Shown piece after piece: positions 52,916 through 62,465 of a DNA stretch of 64,000 nucleotides. This stretch comes from Candidatus Cloacimonadota bacterium (lineage in GTDB: Bacteria > Cloacimonadota > Cloacimonadia > Cloacimonadales > Cloacimonadaceae), in the NCBI GenBank assembly GCA_018433885.1, contig JAHDQK010000019.1, forward strand, positions 1 to 64,000, given 5' to 3'. The translations under genes were made by a program, and so were the position numbers. The notes beneath the pieces were generated by a model, which had not been told where the DNA came from, searched no databases, and saw nothing but the letters and a program-made list of their open reading frames with translations. Each line of letters starts with the position of its first letter. The first letter of the stretch is position 1.

Positions 52916-53020
52916 TTGACACTTAATATTATTCGATTAGCTTTGCTGTACATCAAAAAAAAAGGAGGTGTCCCCATGAAAAGGAGGTCAACCTCTTTTT
53001 GTTTTAGCTTAATTTGGTAG
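52916..53020 (+). other. Possible promoter, 14-codon leader peptide and attenuator
   Basis: TTGACA (52,916-52,921) lies upstream of a very strong ribosome site, AAAAGGAGGTG (52,960-52,970), five bases before an ATG at 52,976. The frame encodes only MKRRSTSFCFSLIW and stops at 53,020. Within it AAAAGGAGGT (52,979-52,988) can pair with ACCTCTTTTT (52,991-53,000), a compact hairpin ending in T residues. The same right arm could instead pair with the first ribosome site. The layout resembles a translational attenuator. No -10 element is convincing, and no gene follows closely (the next starts at 53,429). Confidence 0.35.
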
Positions 53021-53142
53021 GGATAATGGTAAGATAAAACAGATAGTTCAGGCTATTATGCGAAGTGAAGCGTGATATCAGACTTTACTCAGTCCAGATA
53101 ACCGTCGTTGTCCTGCAATCCAATGAACTGGCGGGTACGGGG

Positions 53143-53206
53143 GGCTTTTGGGGTCGTGTGGCATTCTAACGAAGAGCTTCGCTACGCTACGCACCCCCAA
53201 AAAGCC
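53143..53206. repeat. Imperfect inverted repeat
   Basis: GGCTTTTGGGG (53,143-53,153) is complementary to CCCCAAAAAGCC (53,195-53,206) apart from one extra A, with about 40 bp between the arms (containing GCTACGCTACG). It may be a small palindromic mobile unit or a decayed terminator. Only one copy is seen in this window. Confidence 0.4.
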
Positions 53207-53428
53207 TTACATGGGCGTCACAATACAGCAAATTAGCCACATCATCCCCATTGCCCGAAGCAGTGCCCAAGCCGATTTGAAGCAGTGTCCATTGCAGGAA
53301 AGAAGCATCGCGAAGGCTACGGGAAATGGGGATGAAAGAATGATCCGCAAATATTCTATGAAACCTCTTGCCAAATCTCTTCAAAGCCATATCATATTAT
53401 CAAGATAGAAATTCATATGAGGTAGAAG

Positions 53429-55636
53429 ATGGAGTTACAAATCGGTATCGACGGAATGCACTGCGCTTCCTGTAGCGCGAATGTGGAGAAGAGTCTGAAC
53501 GCCCTTAGTGGGGTAAGTAGAGCCCACGTGAACCTCGCTCTGGAAGAAGCGCTGGTGGAATATGATGAACGCAAAGTGGAAAAGGACGCGATCTTCAAAA
53601 GCATCACGGATCTGGGCTTCAAGGTGCGGGATAGCGTCCACTTGGGCGAAGATGAACAGATCCTCAAGATGCACATTGCACGCAAGCGGATGACCATTAG
53701 CTGGATAATCACCGGAGTCGTGCTGGTCTTGATGATCCCCCACATGGCGTTTGGAGGGATGATCTTTGGGCACAAGATCGATGCTTGGCTGATGTTCGTG
53801 CTTTCCTTGGGTGCCATGCTGTTTCCTGCCCGTCATGTTTACGTATCCGCCTACCGCTCGGTGATCGGTCGTGCGGCAAACATGGATGTCTTGATCGCAC
53901 TGGGAACCATCTCATCACTTCTGGTAAGTCCGCTCTCATTAGTGGTCAAAGGTATTTCTCCGCACGATTTTGCCGGGATCGCGGCGATGATCCTCTCCTT
54001 TCACCTCACGGGAAGATATCTGGAAAGCCGGGCGCGGGGTAAAGCATCTGAAGCTATCCGCAAACTGATCTCTTTGGGTGCCAAGACGGCGATCCTGCTG
54101 GTGGATGGCGCGGAACAGGAAGTGCCCATCCATCGCATCAAAGCCGGGGATACATTTGTAGTAAAGCCCGGCGCGAAAGTTCCCACCGATGGGATTATTA
54201 CAAGTGGAACAAGCTCCTTGGACGAATCCATTGCCACCGGTGAATCGATGCCCATCACCCGCAGTATCGGGGATCCTGTATTGGGAGCAACCATCAATCT
54301 GGAAGGATACTTTCAGGCAAAAGCTACCAAAGTGGGTAGCGAGACCTTCCTTGCCCAGGTGATCCGGATGGTGAGCGATGCTCAGCATTCCAAGGTTCCC
54401 ATCCAGCTTTTAGCGGATAAAATTACCGCTATCTTCGTGCCGGTAATCATGGTTCTTGCCCTTACTGTCTTTGCTGCATGGATGATCTTTCCCACCTTTA
54501 TGAACATGGTGGGCACCGCCATCAGCACAGTAATACCACTTTCTTTACCCAGCACAGGGATCGCTGCCGCCTTGATGGCGACCATTGCCACCTTGGTGAT
54601 CGCCTGCCCCTGCGCTTTGGGTCTGGCAACACCCACAGCCCTGATGGTGGGCTCCGGCATTGGTGCAAACAATGGCATCCTCATCCGAAGCGGTGAAGCT
54701 CTACAGCGGATGAAGGACGTGAATACGATCATCCTGGATAAAACCGGCACCCTCACCCATGGCAAGCCAGAATTGATCCGGGCAGAGCACTTTATGGGAT
54801 CCGCAGAAACAAACCTGGGCATCGCCTATGCTCTGGAAAGTTCCAGCGAGCATCCGCTGGCTTTGGCGATCAAGAACGCAGCTAAGGCTGAAGGGCTAAG
54901 TCCACTGCCTCTGGAAAACTTCTCCGCCAGCCCCGGCAGGGGGATATCCGCAGAAATAAACGGTAAAAAATACTATCTGGGAAGCAGCAATTGGATGAAG
55001 GAAATCGGAATCTCCAGCGAGATTGCCGCCGACCCGGAGCTTGCATACGCAGGAAGGATATATCTGGCAGAATCCGGCAACATCCTTGCCCAGTTTTATG
55101 TGGCAGATACCATTCGCGAAGAAGCCGCAAGCATGGTAAAAGCTTTTATCCAAAAAGGGATTATGCCTTATATGATGAGCGGAGACAACCTGGATACCGC
55201 CAAGGCGATCGCCGCCAAATGCGGGATCAGCGAAGTAATGGCAAATGTATTGCCCGCAGACAAGGCTGGAAAAGTGAAAGAGCTACAAGCTCAAGGACGG
55301 GTGGTGGCGATGGTAGGCGATGGCATCAACGATGCCCCTGCCTTAAAACAAGCGGATATTGGCATAGCGATGGGCATGGGTACGGATATCGCCATCGAAG
55401 CTGCGGATATCACGATCTTAAGAGGAGATCTGAACCTGATCCCGCTGGCGCAAAAGCTATCTGTGGAGACTTTTTCCAAGATCCGCCAGAACCTGTTTTG
55501 GGCTTTTTTCTATAACCTGATCGCCATCCCTCTTGCCGCATTCGGTGTGTTGCATCCCGTAATAGCCGAAATCGCCATGGCACTGAGTTCCATCACGGTA
55601 GTAACCAATGCGAACTTGCTGAAAAGGAAATTTTAG
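53429..55636 (+). CDS. copA: Cu+-exporting P1B-type ATPase
   Basis: 735 aa. It exports copper from the cytoplasm. One N-terminal heavy-metal-associated domain (GMHCASCSANVEKSL), eight expected membrane helices, the ion-binding CPC motif in TLVIACPCALGLATPTALM, the TGES phosphatase loop in SIATGESMPI, the phosphorylation site ILDKTGTLTHG, the HP motif SSEHPLALAI, and the hinge GDGINDAPALKQADI are visible. The last helices carry FFYNLIAIPLAAFG and MALSSITVVTNANLL, the Tyr-Asn and Met-Ser-Ser pattern typical of the Cu+ subgroup (P1B-1). No CopY/CueR regulator or copper chaperone gene lies next to it. It ends in a hairpin terminator shared with the convergent peptidase. Confidence 0.92.
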   Translation: MELQIGIDGMHCASCSANVEKSLNALSGVSRAHVNLALEEALVEYDERKVEKDAIFKSITDLGFKVRDSVHLGEDEQILKMHIARKRMTISWIITGVVLVLMIPHMAFGGMIFGHKIDAWLMFVLSLGAMLFPARHVYVSAYRSVIGRAANMDVLIALGTISSLLVSPLSLVVKGISPHDFAGIAAMILSFHLTGRYLESRARGKASEAIRKLISLGAKTAILLVDGAEQEVPIHRIKAGDTFVVKPGAKVPTDGIITSGTSSLDESIATGESMPITRSIGDPVLGATINLEGYFQAKATKVGSETFLAQVIRMVSDAQHSKVPIQLLADKITAIFVPVIMVLALTVFAAWMIFPTFMNMVGTAISTVIPLSLPSTGIAAALMATIATLVIACPCALGLATPTALMVGSGIGANNGILIRSGEALQRMKDVNTIILDKTGTLTHGKPELIRAEHFMGSAETNLGIAYALESSSEHPLALAIKNAAKAEGLSPLPLENFSASPGRGISAEINGKKYYLGSSNWMKEIGISSEIAADPELAYAGRIYLAESGNILAQFYVADTIREEAASMVKAFIQKGIMPYMMSGDNLDTAKAIAAKCGISEVMANVLPADKAGKVKELQAQGRVVAMVGDGINDAPALKQADIGIAMGMGTDIAIEAADITILRGDLNLIPLAQKLSVETFSKIRQNLFWAFFYNLIAIPLAAFGVLHPVIAEIAMALSSITVVTNANLLKRKF

Positions 55637-55698
55637 CGGAACCTGAAGCTAGCTCGAGCCAGACATCTTTATGGTATGAATGGATATCTTATGATAAA

Positions 55699-55719
55699 GG
55701 GTGGAGAAAATCTCCACCC
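55699..55719. terminator. Bidirectional terminator
   Basis: GGGTGGAGA (55,699-55,707) and TCTCCACCC (55,711-55,719) form a perfect 9-bp stem with a 3-nt loop. TGTTTGC follows on the plus strand and TTTATC on the minus strand. It lies between the convergent copA and peptidase genes. Confidence 0.75.
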
Positions 55720-55742
55720 TGTTTGCTATAACAATATCCCGC

Positions 55743-57830
55743 TTATATCAAACCATCACGTTTGAGCAGTGCGGTGGGATCCAAGGGACGTCCCCGGAAA
55801 GCCTCAAACAGTTCCTGGGGATGGAAGGAGTTCCCGCGGGAAAGGATGTATTTTCGGAATTTTTGGGCAGTGGCTTGGTCGAATATTCCATTTTCGGCAA
55901 ACATGCTCCAGGCATCCGCTTCCAGAGCTTCTGCCCATTTATAGGAATAATATCCCGCGGCATAGCCTCCGGCAAAGATATGGGCAAAGGCGCAGGAAGT
56001 ATTTGTGCCCTCTACCATCGGGAGCAAGGCATAGCGCGCGATTGCTTGTTTTTCGAAAGCGTTCACATCCGTGATCGTGGCGGGATCCGCCAGATGCCAG
56101 TCGAAATCCAGATTAGCATAGCGCAGTTGATTGATATTGGCGGTGGCAGCGTTGAAGTTCTTTGCCGCGATCACTTTGTCCAGCAGTTCCTTGGGCAGGG
56201 CATCGCCGGTTTCGTAGTGCCGCGCGAACAGATTCAACGCTTCTTCTTCCATCAGCCAGTTTTCCATGATCTGGCTGGGCAGTTCCACAAAATCCCATAG
56301 TACGGATGTTCCGGAAAGCGCGGTATAATATCCATCTGCCAGAAGTGAATGGATGGCGTGACCAAATTCGTGGAAGATGGTTCTGGCTTCATCCAGGCGC
56401 AAAAGCGAGGGGCTTTTATCTGTGGACGGGGTAAGGCTACCCACGATCATCACCTGGGGACGGCGCATGCCGTCGTGGAAGAGTCCCTGACCCTGCAGGC
56501 TGCTTTTCCAAGCGCCACCACGTTTGGTTTCCCGGGGGAAGAGATCGATGTATAGCAAGCCCAAATAGCTGCCATCGGCGTCGTGTGCTTCCCAAGTGGT
56601 TACATCTTCGTGATACACTGGTACATCGTGCACTTGTTTCATGTTGATCCCGTAGATTTTCTTGGCAACGGCAAAAAGGCCATCGATTACGTTTTCCACT
56701 TTGAACCAAGGGCGCAATTCTTCCGGATCGTAAGCATACAATTTTTCTTTCAGTTTGTTTGAGTAAAAGCTCCAATCCCAAGACTGCAGATCATCTATAC
56801 CATCCAGTTCTTTGGCAAGAGCGGCTACTTCATCGCGCTCTTTGAGTGCGGCAGGATACGCTACATCGTAGATTTTGTCCAAGAACTCCCGGGCATTGGT
56901 TACGCTGGCTGCCATGCGGTCTTCCAATACATAATCGGCATGATTCTTGTATCCTAAAAGCTGCGCGCGTTCTTGGCGCAGGGCGAGAGTAAGTTTGATG
57001 TTCTCTTGGTTATCAAATTGATCGTTGAACGCTCTGGAACTATAGGCTTTGCTGATTTTCTCGCGGATCTCCCGGTTCTGGCAGTAGGTAAGCAGAGGCA
57101 TCACGCTGGAGGGCTGGAGGGTAAAGAGCCAGCCGGATTCTTTGCCTTTCTTTTTGGCAGTGAATTCTGCGGCATCCAAGACTCCCTGGGGCATACCTTC
57201 CACATCTTTGGGGTCTGTGATATGCAGTTCGAAGGTATTGGTGGCGTTCAGAACATTGTCGCTGAACTTCGGGGAAAGGCGGGAGAGCTCCATGGCGATC
57301 TCGGTAAAGCGCTTCTTCTGGGTATCTGAAAGCAAAGCGCCCCCGCGGATGAAGCTGTGGTAACGGCGTTCAATCATCCGATACCGTTCGGCTGCCCGGA
57401 TGGCTTCTGTATCGTTCATATCTTTGGGAAGTTCGGGTTTGGCTTTGCCCGCCACTTCTTGATCGTAAACCGCTTTTACCCGCTCGAAGATTTTGGGATC
57501 GGTGGCGATGCTGGAGCTAAATTCTGCCAGCATGGGGGATATCTTCTGGGCAAGAGCTTTGAACTCCGCATCAGAATGAGCGCCCAAGAGGTTGAAATAT
57601 ACCGTGGAAGCATAGTTCAGTTCCACTCCGCCGAGATCCATGGCAAGAATGCTGTTCTCGAAAGTGGGGGGTTCGGGGTTGTTTTTCAGAGCTTCCACTT
57701 CTTCTCTGGCGAGTTTTAGGGCTTCTTCAAAAGCCGGCATAAAATGTTCTAGCTTGATTTCGTTGAAAGGGATCGCCTTCAGGCGATGAGTGTTCTCTTT
57801 GCGTAATAAGGGGTTATCTTGCATTTCCAC
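55743..57830 (-). CDS. M3-family oligopeptidase (PrlC/OpdA/Dcp-like)
   Basis: 695 aa. A cytoplasmic zinc metallopeptidase that cuts short peptides, fitting an amino-acid/peptide fermenter. The zinc motif HExxH is visible in ARTIFHEFGHAIHSLL near residue 480, with the third ligand Glu in SVLWDFVELPSQIMENW about 28 residues later. The domain preceding it (YLGLLYIDLFPRETKRGGAW) and the C-terminal block (GTNTSCAFAHIFAGGYAAGY, followed by YSYKWAEALEADAW) match the family. The ATG at 57,830 is preceded by AGGAGTGG. No signal peptide. The exact subfamily (PrlC against Dcp) is not resolved. Confidence 0.93.
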   Translation of the reverse strand: MEMQDNPLLRKENTHRLKAIPFNEIKLEHFMPAFEEALKLAREEVEALKNNPEPPTFENSILAMDLGGVELNYASTVYFNLLGAHSDAEFKALAQKISPMLAEFSSSIATDPKIFERVKAVYDQEVAGKAKPELPKDMNDTEAIRAAERYRMIERRYHSFIRGGALLSDTQKKRFTEIAMELSRLSPKFSDNVLNATNTFELHITDPKDVEGMPQGVLDAAEFTAKKKGKESGWLFTLQPSSVMPLLTYCQNREIREKISKAYSSRAFNDQFDNQENIKLTLALRQERAQLLGYKNHADYVLEDRMAASVTNAREFLDKIYDVAYPAALKERDEVAALAKELDGIDDLQSWDWSFYSNKLKEKLYAYDPEELRPWFKVENVIDGLFAVAKKIYGINMKQVHDVPVYHEDVTTWEAHDADGSYLGLLYIDLFPRETKRGGAWKSSLQGQGLFHDGMRRPQVMIVGSLTPSTDKSPSLLRLDEARTIFHEFGHAIHSLLADGYYTALSGTSVLWDFVELPSQIMENWLMEEEALNLFARHYETGDALPKELLDKVIAAKNFNAATANINQLRYANLDFDWHLADPATITDVNAFEKQAIARYALLPMVEGTNTSCAFAHIFAGGYAAGYYSYKWAEALEADAWSMFAENGIFDQATAQKFRKYILSRGNSFHPQELFEAFRGRPLDPTALLKRDGLI

Positions 57831-58125
57831 TCCTAATGGTTTGATTTATTCTTAATCGCGCAAGTCTGTGGAGCGGCTAGTTTAAGTCAACTCTTTTCCC
57901 ACGATCATGTGTAAAGGGAATGCCGGACATCAGTATGAGCATTTATTTGCCACCTGAATTAAGCCAAGCAACCGGCTCTTGTAGCCTAATATCTGGAAAT
58001 AACTGGAACAAAAAAAACTAAATGAGTTCTCCTTGCCAAGATTTAGCTTTACTCTTTCTCACAATTTAAAAAGATGGTTTTTACATGAGATTGCTGAAAA
58101 AATAACGATAAGGATAAAGGAAGAA

Positions 58126-59676
58126 ATGGAGACACTAACACCCTTGGACAAGCTTAGAGCGCGACGCGACAAAGCGATGCTCGGCGGTGGCGAAAAACGC
58201 ATCGCGGAGCAGCACGAGAAGGGCAAGCTTACCGCCCGTGAACGCATCGAACGTCTGGTTGATCCGGATAGTTTTGAAGAGTTCGACCTCTTTATGAGGC
58301 ATCAATGTACAAATTTTGGCATGGAAAACACAGTTTTCGACGGCGATGGTGTGGTTACGGGAAGCGCCACCATCAGCGGACGCGTGGTATATATCTTTGC
58401 CCAGGATTTTACCGTTTTTGGCGGTTCACTTTCCAAAACCTATGCCGAAAAGATCTGCAAGATCATGGATATGGCGCTGAAAAACGGCTGTCCCTTGATC
58501 GGTTTGAACGATTCCGGCGGCGCTCGCATCCAAGAGGGAGTCGATGCGCTTGCCGGTTACGCGGAAATCTTTTGGCGCAATGTGATGGCTAGCGGAGTGA
58601 TCCCTCAGATCTCCGCCATCCTTGGCCCCTGCGCCGGAGGAGCCGTTTACTCCCCCGCGATCACAGACTTTGTAGTGATGGAAAAAAACAACAGCTATAT
58701 GTTTGTAACTGGCCCCAAAGTGGTGAAAACCGTGCTCAACGAGACCGTGAGCATCGAAGATCTCGGCGGAGCCAAAATCCACTCCAGTAAAAGCGGGGTG
58801 GCACATTTTATGACCAACAGCGAGGAAGAAACCCTGTTGCTCATCAAAAAACTGCTCTCCTACCTGCCCAGCAACAATATGGAAGATCCTCCGGTGTATC
58901 CCAGCCCGGATCCCGCCACCCGTCTCTGCCCGGAACTCAACGAAGTGATCCCGGACAACCCCAATAAACCATACGACATCCTGGACGTAATCTACCCCAT
59001 CATGGATGATGGTGAGTTTTTGCAGGTGATGGGGAATTTTGCCCAAAACATCGTGGTAGGTTTTGGCAGATTGAACGGACACTCGGTGGGTGTGGTGGCA
59101 AACCAACCTAAGATATTGGCAGGCGTGCTGGATATCGACGCATCCATCAAAGCGGCCCGCTTCGTTCGGTTCTGCGACGCCTTCAACATTCCGCTGGTAG
59201 TATTTGAGGACGTTCCGGGGTTTTTGCCCGGAACATCTCAGGAGCATAATGGCATCATCCGCAACGGAGCCAAGCTTCTGTATTCTTTTGCCGAAGCTAC
59301 CGTTCCCAAGATCACCGTGATCATTCGCAAAGCCTATGGCGGAGCCTATTGCGTGATGAACAGCCGGCACATGCGGGCGGATTTGGTATATGCCTGGCCT
59401 ACTGCCGAGATCGCCGTGATGGGTCCTAAAGGCGCGGTAGAAGTGATCTTCCGCAAGGAAGCCAAGGATAGCGACAACCCCAAACAGGTACTCAAAGACC
59501 GAGAAGAAGAATATCGGGAAGCCTTCTCAAATCCCTACCGGGCAGCAGAACGGGGATTTGTGGACGACATCATCGAACCGGGTCAAACCCGCTTCCGCTT
59601 GATCCGCGCGCTGGAAATGCTGGCGAATAAAAAAGACAGCATTCCTCCCCGTAAACACGGAAACATCCCCCTGTAG
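58126..59676 (+). CDS. mmdA: Methylmalonyl-CoA decarboxylase / acyl-CoA carboxyltransferase alpha subunit
   Basis: 516-aa carboxyltransferase subunit. In the Na+-pumping methylmalonyl-CoA decarboxylase it moves CO2 from the acyl-CoA to the biotin carrier. The crotonase-fold halves are visible: [20 protein letters not shown] with [12 protein letters not shown] in the first, and [20 protein letters not shown] with [15 protein letters not shown] in the second. These are the oxyanion-hole motifs of PCCB/MmdA proteins. I chose the ATG at 58,126 (AAAGGAAGAA upstream); the preceding frame to 58,033 is not conserved. It is the first gene of a tight four-gene operon with OadG-like, biotin carrier and OadB genes. 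Those partners identify a decarboxylase pump rather than a biotin-dependent carboxylase, whose biotin carboxylase is absent here. Confidence 0.9.
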   Translation: METLTPLDKLRARRDKAMLGGGEKRIAEQHEKGKLTARERIERLVDPDSFEEFDLFMRHQCTNFGMENTVFDGDGVVTGSATISGRVVYIFAQDFTVFGGSLSKTYAEKICKIMDMALKNGCPLIGLNDSGGARIQEGVDALAGYAEIFWRNVMASGVIPQISAILGPCAGGAVYSPAITDFVVMEKNNSYMFVTGPKVVKTVLNETVSIEDLGGAKIHSSKSGVAHFMTNSEEETLLLIKKLLSYLPSNNMEDPPVYPSPDPATRLCPELNEVIPDNPNKPYDILDVIYPIMDDGEFLQVMGNFAQNIVVGFGRLNGHSVGVVANQPKILAGVLDIDASIKAARFVRFCDAFNIPLVVFEDVPGFLPGTSQEHNGIIRNGAKLLYSFAEATVPKITVIIRKAYGGAYCVMNSRHMRADLVYAWPTAEIAVMGPKGAVEVIFRKEAKDSDNPKQVLKDREEEYREAFSNPYRAAERGFVDDIIEPGQTRFRLIRALEMLANKKDSIPPRKHGNIPL

Positions 59677-59679
59677 GCA

Positions 59680-60531
59680 GTGATGATGCGAAATACTATC
59701 TTAACCTTGATCCTGCTGATGCCCCTGATGATCTTTGCCCAAGGCCAACCAGCTCCCGGCACTCAGGCAGAGGCAGATTCCCTGCTTTTGGCAAGAGAAC
59801 AGGAAATCCAGTCTGAATACGGCTTTCGGGATAGCAACACCCTGACGGATGTGGCAAAGAAACTTGAGATCGAAGACCTGCGTAGTTGGAAAATGGCTCT
59901 GGGCTTGGAGCCGGATAACAAAGTGCTGGACAACATGACTCTGCGCAAGCTTGCGATCACCCCGTATCGCGCCCTGTTGGCTCAACAAACGGTAATGTAC
60001 GCTTACAACGAGATGAGCACGATCTCTGAAATAGCATTTAAGTTCTCTATCCCAGTTAAGAAATTTAAAGCCTTGCTGGGAAACCACGATCCCCTGGATA
60101 CCAGCTGGGATAACACGTCTCTTCAAGCCTTGGGAATCTCGCTGGATACCGTGCAAGCCGTGAAACAGGAATTTGAAGGGGATATCCTATCCTATGGCGG
60201 ATCTGTGCTGATCGTTGGAGTACTTGTAGTATTCTTGGCTCTGATCCTCACCAGCATCGTAATCAGCCAGCTTGTACATCTGAACCGCAAGAGCAGTAAG
60301 GAAAGCATCATAAAAGTAAGTAGCTCCGGTCAGGTGAAAAGTGCGCCTAAAAATATCAGCAGCAATGTTATCGTAGCCGCGGTAACCGCTCTGCATATGC
60401 ATCAAATGGACATCGAAGAACGCCGGAGAATGGTGCTCACATTCCGCCGCACTCCCACCAATCAGTGGCGGGCAAGCGCGGTTCTCAGCATGCCAAACCG
60501 CGAAATGACTTCTGTAAGGAGATCCCAATGA
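59680..60531 (+). CDS. OadG-like gamma subunit with long extracytoplasmic N-terminal domain
   Basis: 283 aa. Usual OadG/MmdD subunits are about 80-130 aa with one membrane helix. Here a signal peptide (TILTLILLMPLMIFAQ) precedes about 150 residues containing two similar helical segments (TLTDVAKKLEIEDLRSWKMA and TISEIAFKFSIPVKKFKALL). Then comes the OadG-type helix (GGSVLIVGVLVVFLALILTS) and a basic cytoplasmic tail with VIVAAVTALHMHQ. The gene starts 3 nt after mmdA and overlaps the biotin carrier gene by ATGA. It probably anchors and assembles the pump; the N-terminal pair of repeats is unexplained. Confidence 0.8.
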   Translation: MMMRNTILTLILLMPLMIFAQGQPAPGTQAEADSLLLAREQEIQSEYGFRDSNTLTDVAKKLEIEDLRSWKMALGLEPDNKVLDNMTLRKLAITPYRALLAQQTVMYAYNEMSTISEIAFKFSIPVKKFKALLGNHDPLDTSWDNTSLQALGISLDTVQAVKQEFEGDILSYGGSVLIVGVLVVFLALILTSIVISQLVHLNRKSSKESIIKVSSSGQVKSAPKNISSNVIVAAVTALHMHQMDIEERRRMVLTFRRTPTNQWRASAVLSMPNREMTSVRRSQ

Positions 60532-61268
60532 AAAGCTATAAACTCTTGATAAACGGCGAGCGATATGATGCCCGCGTTTTGGAATATACCAGCACCCACG
60601 CCAAGATAAACATAAACGGACACGACTATATGGTGCAAATCGAAGAAGATCATAGCGGCGATGTCCCACGCCTGGAGGGACAAGAAAAAGCAGTTCCGAT
60701 GGCACCTCAGTTTGATAGTGGCTTCGATCTTGGCTCCGGCGAACTGCGCGCTCCGCTGCCGGGAGTCATCGTTTCCATCCCCGTGAAAGAAGGTGATGAG
60801 GTAAAGGCGGGGCAAGCAATACTGATCATCGAAGCGATGAAGATGGAATCCGAAATCTCTTCTCCGATCGACGCTAAAGTGGCAAAAATAGTAGTGAAAG
60901 AACGCGCCCTCGTGCAGGAAGGCGACATCCTGATAATCCTGGAAGGCGGGCAAGTAAAGCCAGCTTCCAAACCTGCCCGCAAACACAGCCATGTACAGCC
61001 GGTGGCAAGCTTCCAGCCCGCCAGTAGCGCAGGTTCTGCGGGACCTGTTAGCGAGAAATTGTTAAAAGCACCCATCCCGGGAACCATTATCGATGTAAAA
61101 GTAAATCCCGGCCAAACCGTCAATGATGGCGATGTCGCGGTGGTTCTGGAAGCTATGAAAATGGAATCCGACATTCATTTCAACAGCAGTGGAAAAGTAA
61201 AGAAGATCCACGTGAACAGAGGGGATAGCGTTCAAGAAGGCGACCTCCTGATTGAGCTGGAGGACTAA
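60528..61268 (+). CDS. Biotin carrier protein with two tandem biotinyl domains
   Basis: 246 aa. Two complete biotinyl/lipoyl-type domains are visible. The first is at about 63-140 with ILIIEAMKMESEISSP (Lys105); the second at about 172-246 with AVVLEAMKMESDIHFN (Lys211). Both keep the EAMKM biotinylation motif and the preceding APLPG/APIPG turn. A Pro/Ala/Ser-rich linker joins them. The N-terminal 60 residues form a small extra domain as in decarboxylase carriers. The usual carrier has a single domain, so two biotins per chain are predicted. The start is the ATG at 60,528, overlapping the stop of the gamma subunit (ATGA). Confidence 0.92.
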   Translation: MKSYKLLINGERYDARVLEYTSTHAKININGHDYMVQIEEDHSGDVPRLEGQEKAVPMAPQFDSGFDLGSGELRAPLPGVIVSIPVKEGDEVKAGQAILIIEAMKMESEISSPIDAKVAKIVVKERALVQEGDILIILEGGQVKPASKPARKHSHVQPVASFQPASSAGSAGPVSEKLLKAPIPGTIIDVKVNPGQTVNDGDVAVVLEAMKMESDIHFNSSGKVKKIHVNRGDSVQEGDLLIELED

Positions 61269-61271
61269 GGC

Positions 61272-62399
61272 ATGCAGGAACTGATACAATTCATGCAGAC
61301 TACCGGTTTCCTGAATGTAGAACTGGGCAACATCATCATGATGGCTGCCGGCATCCTCTTTGTGTATCTGGGAATCAGCAAGGAGTTTGAACCCCTGCTC
61401 TTGGTGCCGATCGGTTTTGGCATGATCGTAGGTAACATCCCCGGAGTATCCGCACAAGGTATGGGCGTAGAAAATGAAGGCTCGGTACTTTCATACCTCT
61501 ATTTTGGGGTTGGCAAGGGTATATATCCCTCGCTGATCTTCCTGGGTGTGGGCGCGTTGACGGATTTCTCGGCATTGATCGCAAATCCACGTCTGATCCT
61601 TTTAGGAGCCGCCGCCCAGTTTGGGATCTTTGCCACCTTCATGGGTTCCATCCTCTTGGGGTTCAACATCATGGAAGCAGCTTCAATCGGCATCATCGGT
61701 GGCGCAGACGGTCCCACTTCCATCTTTTTGGCATCCAAATTGGCACCACATCTTCTGGGATCAATCGCACTTGCGGCATATTCCTATATGGCGTTGGTGC
61801 CGGTAATTCAACCCCCAATCATGCGGCTCCTGACCACCAAAAAGGAGCGGGTGATCCGCATGAAAAGCCTGCGGGTGGTTAGCAAAAAAGAGAAGATATT
61901 CTTCCCGATCGTAGCCTTCATCATTACTTCCCTAATTGCCCCGGGATCCGTGGTGTTGCTGGCAATGCTCTTTTTAGGCAACCTACTAAAGGAAAGCGGA
62001 GTTACAGACCGGTTGGCAAATAGCGCAAAGACGGTGCTTATCGATGTGGTAACCGTGTTGATCGGGATCACCGTAGGTGCCAAAACTACCGCCGACGTGT
62101 TTCTGACGCCTGCTACGATCAAGATCTTCATTCTTGGTGCCGCCAGCTTCTGCGTGGCAACCGCTACCGGAGTGCTCTTTGCTAAAATCATGAACCTAGT
62201 TTCCAAAAATAAGATCAATCCGCTTGTGGGTGCCGCTGGAGTTTCCGCGGTTCCTGCTGCCGCGCGGGTGGTGCAAGTGGTGGGTCAACAGTACGATAAA
62301 TCCAACTTCCTGGTAATGCACGCAATGGCGCCGAATGTGGCTGGGGTTGTTGGTTCCGCTGTGGCAGCCGGTGTGCTCTTGGGTATCCTCGGCTCTTGA
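61272..62399 (+). CDS. mmdB: Na+-pumping decarboxylase beta subunit (OadB/MmdB/GcdB)
   Basis: 375-aa integral membrane protein. It decarboxylates carboxybiotin and couples this to Na+ export. Family motifs are visible: LLLVPIGFGMIVGNIPG, the ion/biotin site region GIIGGADGPTSIFLASKLAP with its conserved Asp, PIMRLLTTKKERVIRM, and the C-terminal GAAGVSAVPAAARVVQVVGQ, then MAPNVAGVVGSAVAAGVLLG. About nine or more membrane segments are expected. It begins 3 nt after the biotin carrier stop and ends at a strong terminator. It completes a methylmalonyl-CoA (or related) decarboxylase; substrate identity rests on the alpha subunit. Confidence 0.93.
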   Translation: MQELIQFMQTTGFLNVELGNIIMMAAGILFVYLGISKEFEPLLLVPIGFGMIVGNIPGVSAQGMGVENEGSVLSYLYFGVGKGIYPSLIFLGVGALTDFSALIANPRLILLGAAAQFGIFATFMGSILLGFNIMEAASIGIIGGADGPTSIFLASKLAPHLLGSIALAAYSYMALVPVIQPPIMRLLTTKKERVIRMKSLRVVSKKEKIFFPIVAFIITSLIAPGSVVLLAMLFLGNLLKESGVTDRLANSAKTVLIDVVTVLIGITVGAKTTADVFLTPATIKIFILGAASFCVATATGVLFAKIMNLVSKNKINPLVGAAGVSAVPAAARVVQVVGQQYDKSNFLVMHAMAPNVAGVVGSAVAAGVLLGILGS

Positions 62400-62418
62400 T
62401 CTGAGATAATCTTAAGTA

Positions 62419-62450
62419 CAAAAAAAACCCCGAATCAATCGGGGTTTTTT
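62419..62450. terminator. Bidirectional rho-independent terminator
   Basis: AAAAAACCCCGA, ATCAA, TCGGGGTTTTTT: a stem extended by A/T runs on both sides. It ends the decarboxylase operon on the plus strand and the zinc-ribbon/nadC operon on the minus strand. Confidence 0.9.
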
Positions 62451-62465
62451 TATATCCATATCTGT

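Larger units (their letters stand above)
52634..53428. other. Gene-poor interval between pilin promoter and copper ATPase
   Basis: About 0.8 kb. It holds a possible short leader peptide with an attenuator-like hairpin (52,916-53,020) and a long-armed inverted repeat (53,143-53,206). A 67-aa minus-strand open frame (53,187-53,390) has no ribosome site or recognisable domain. No RNA gene is seen. Confidence 0.45.

Noticed and set aside
53187-53390. 67-codon minus-strand open frame upstream of copA
   Set aside because: It overlaps the inverted repeat at 53,143-53,206, lacks a ribosome site and has no recognisable domain.
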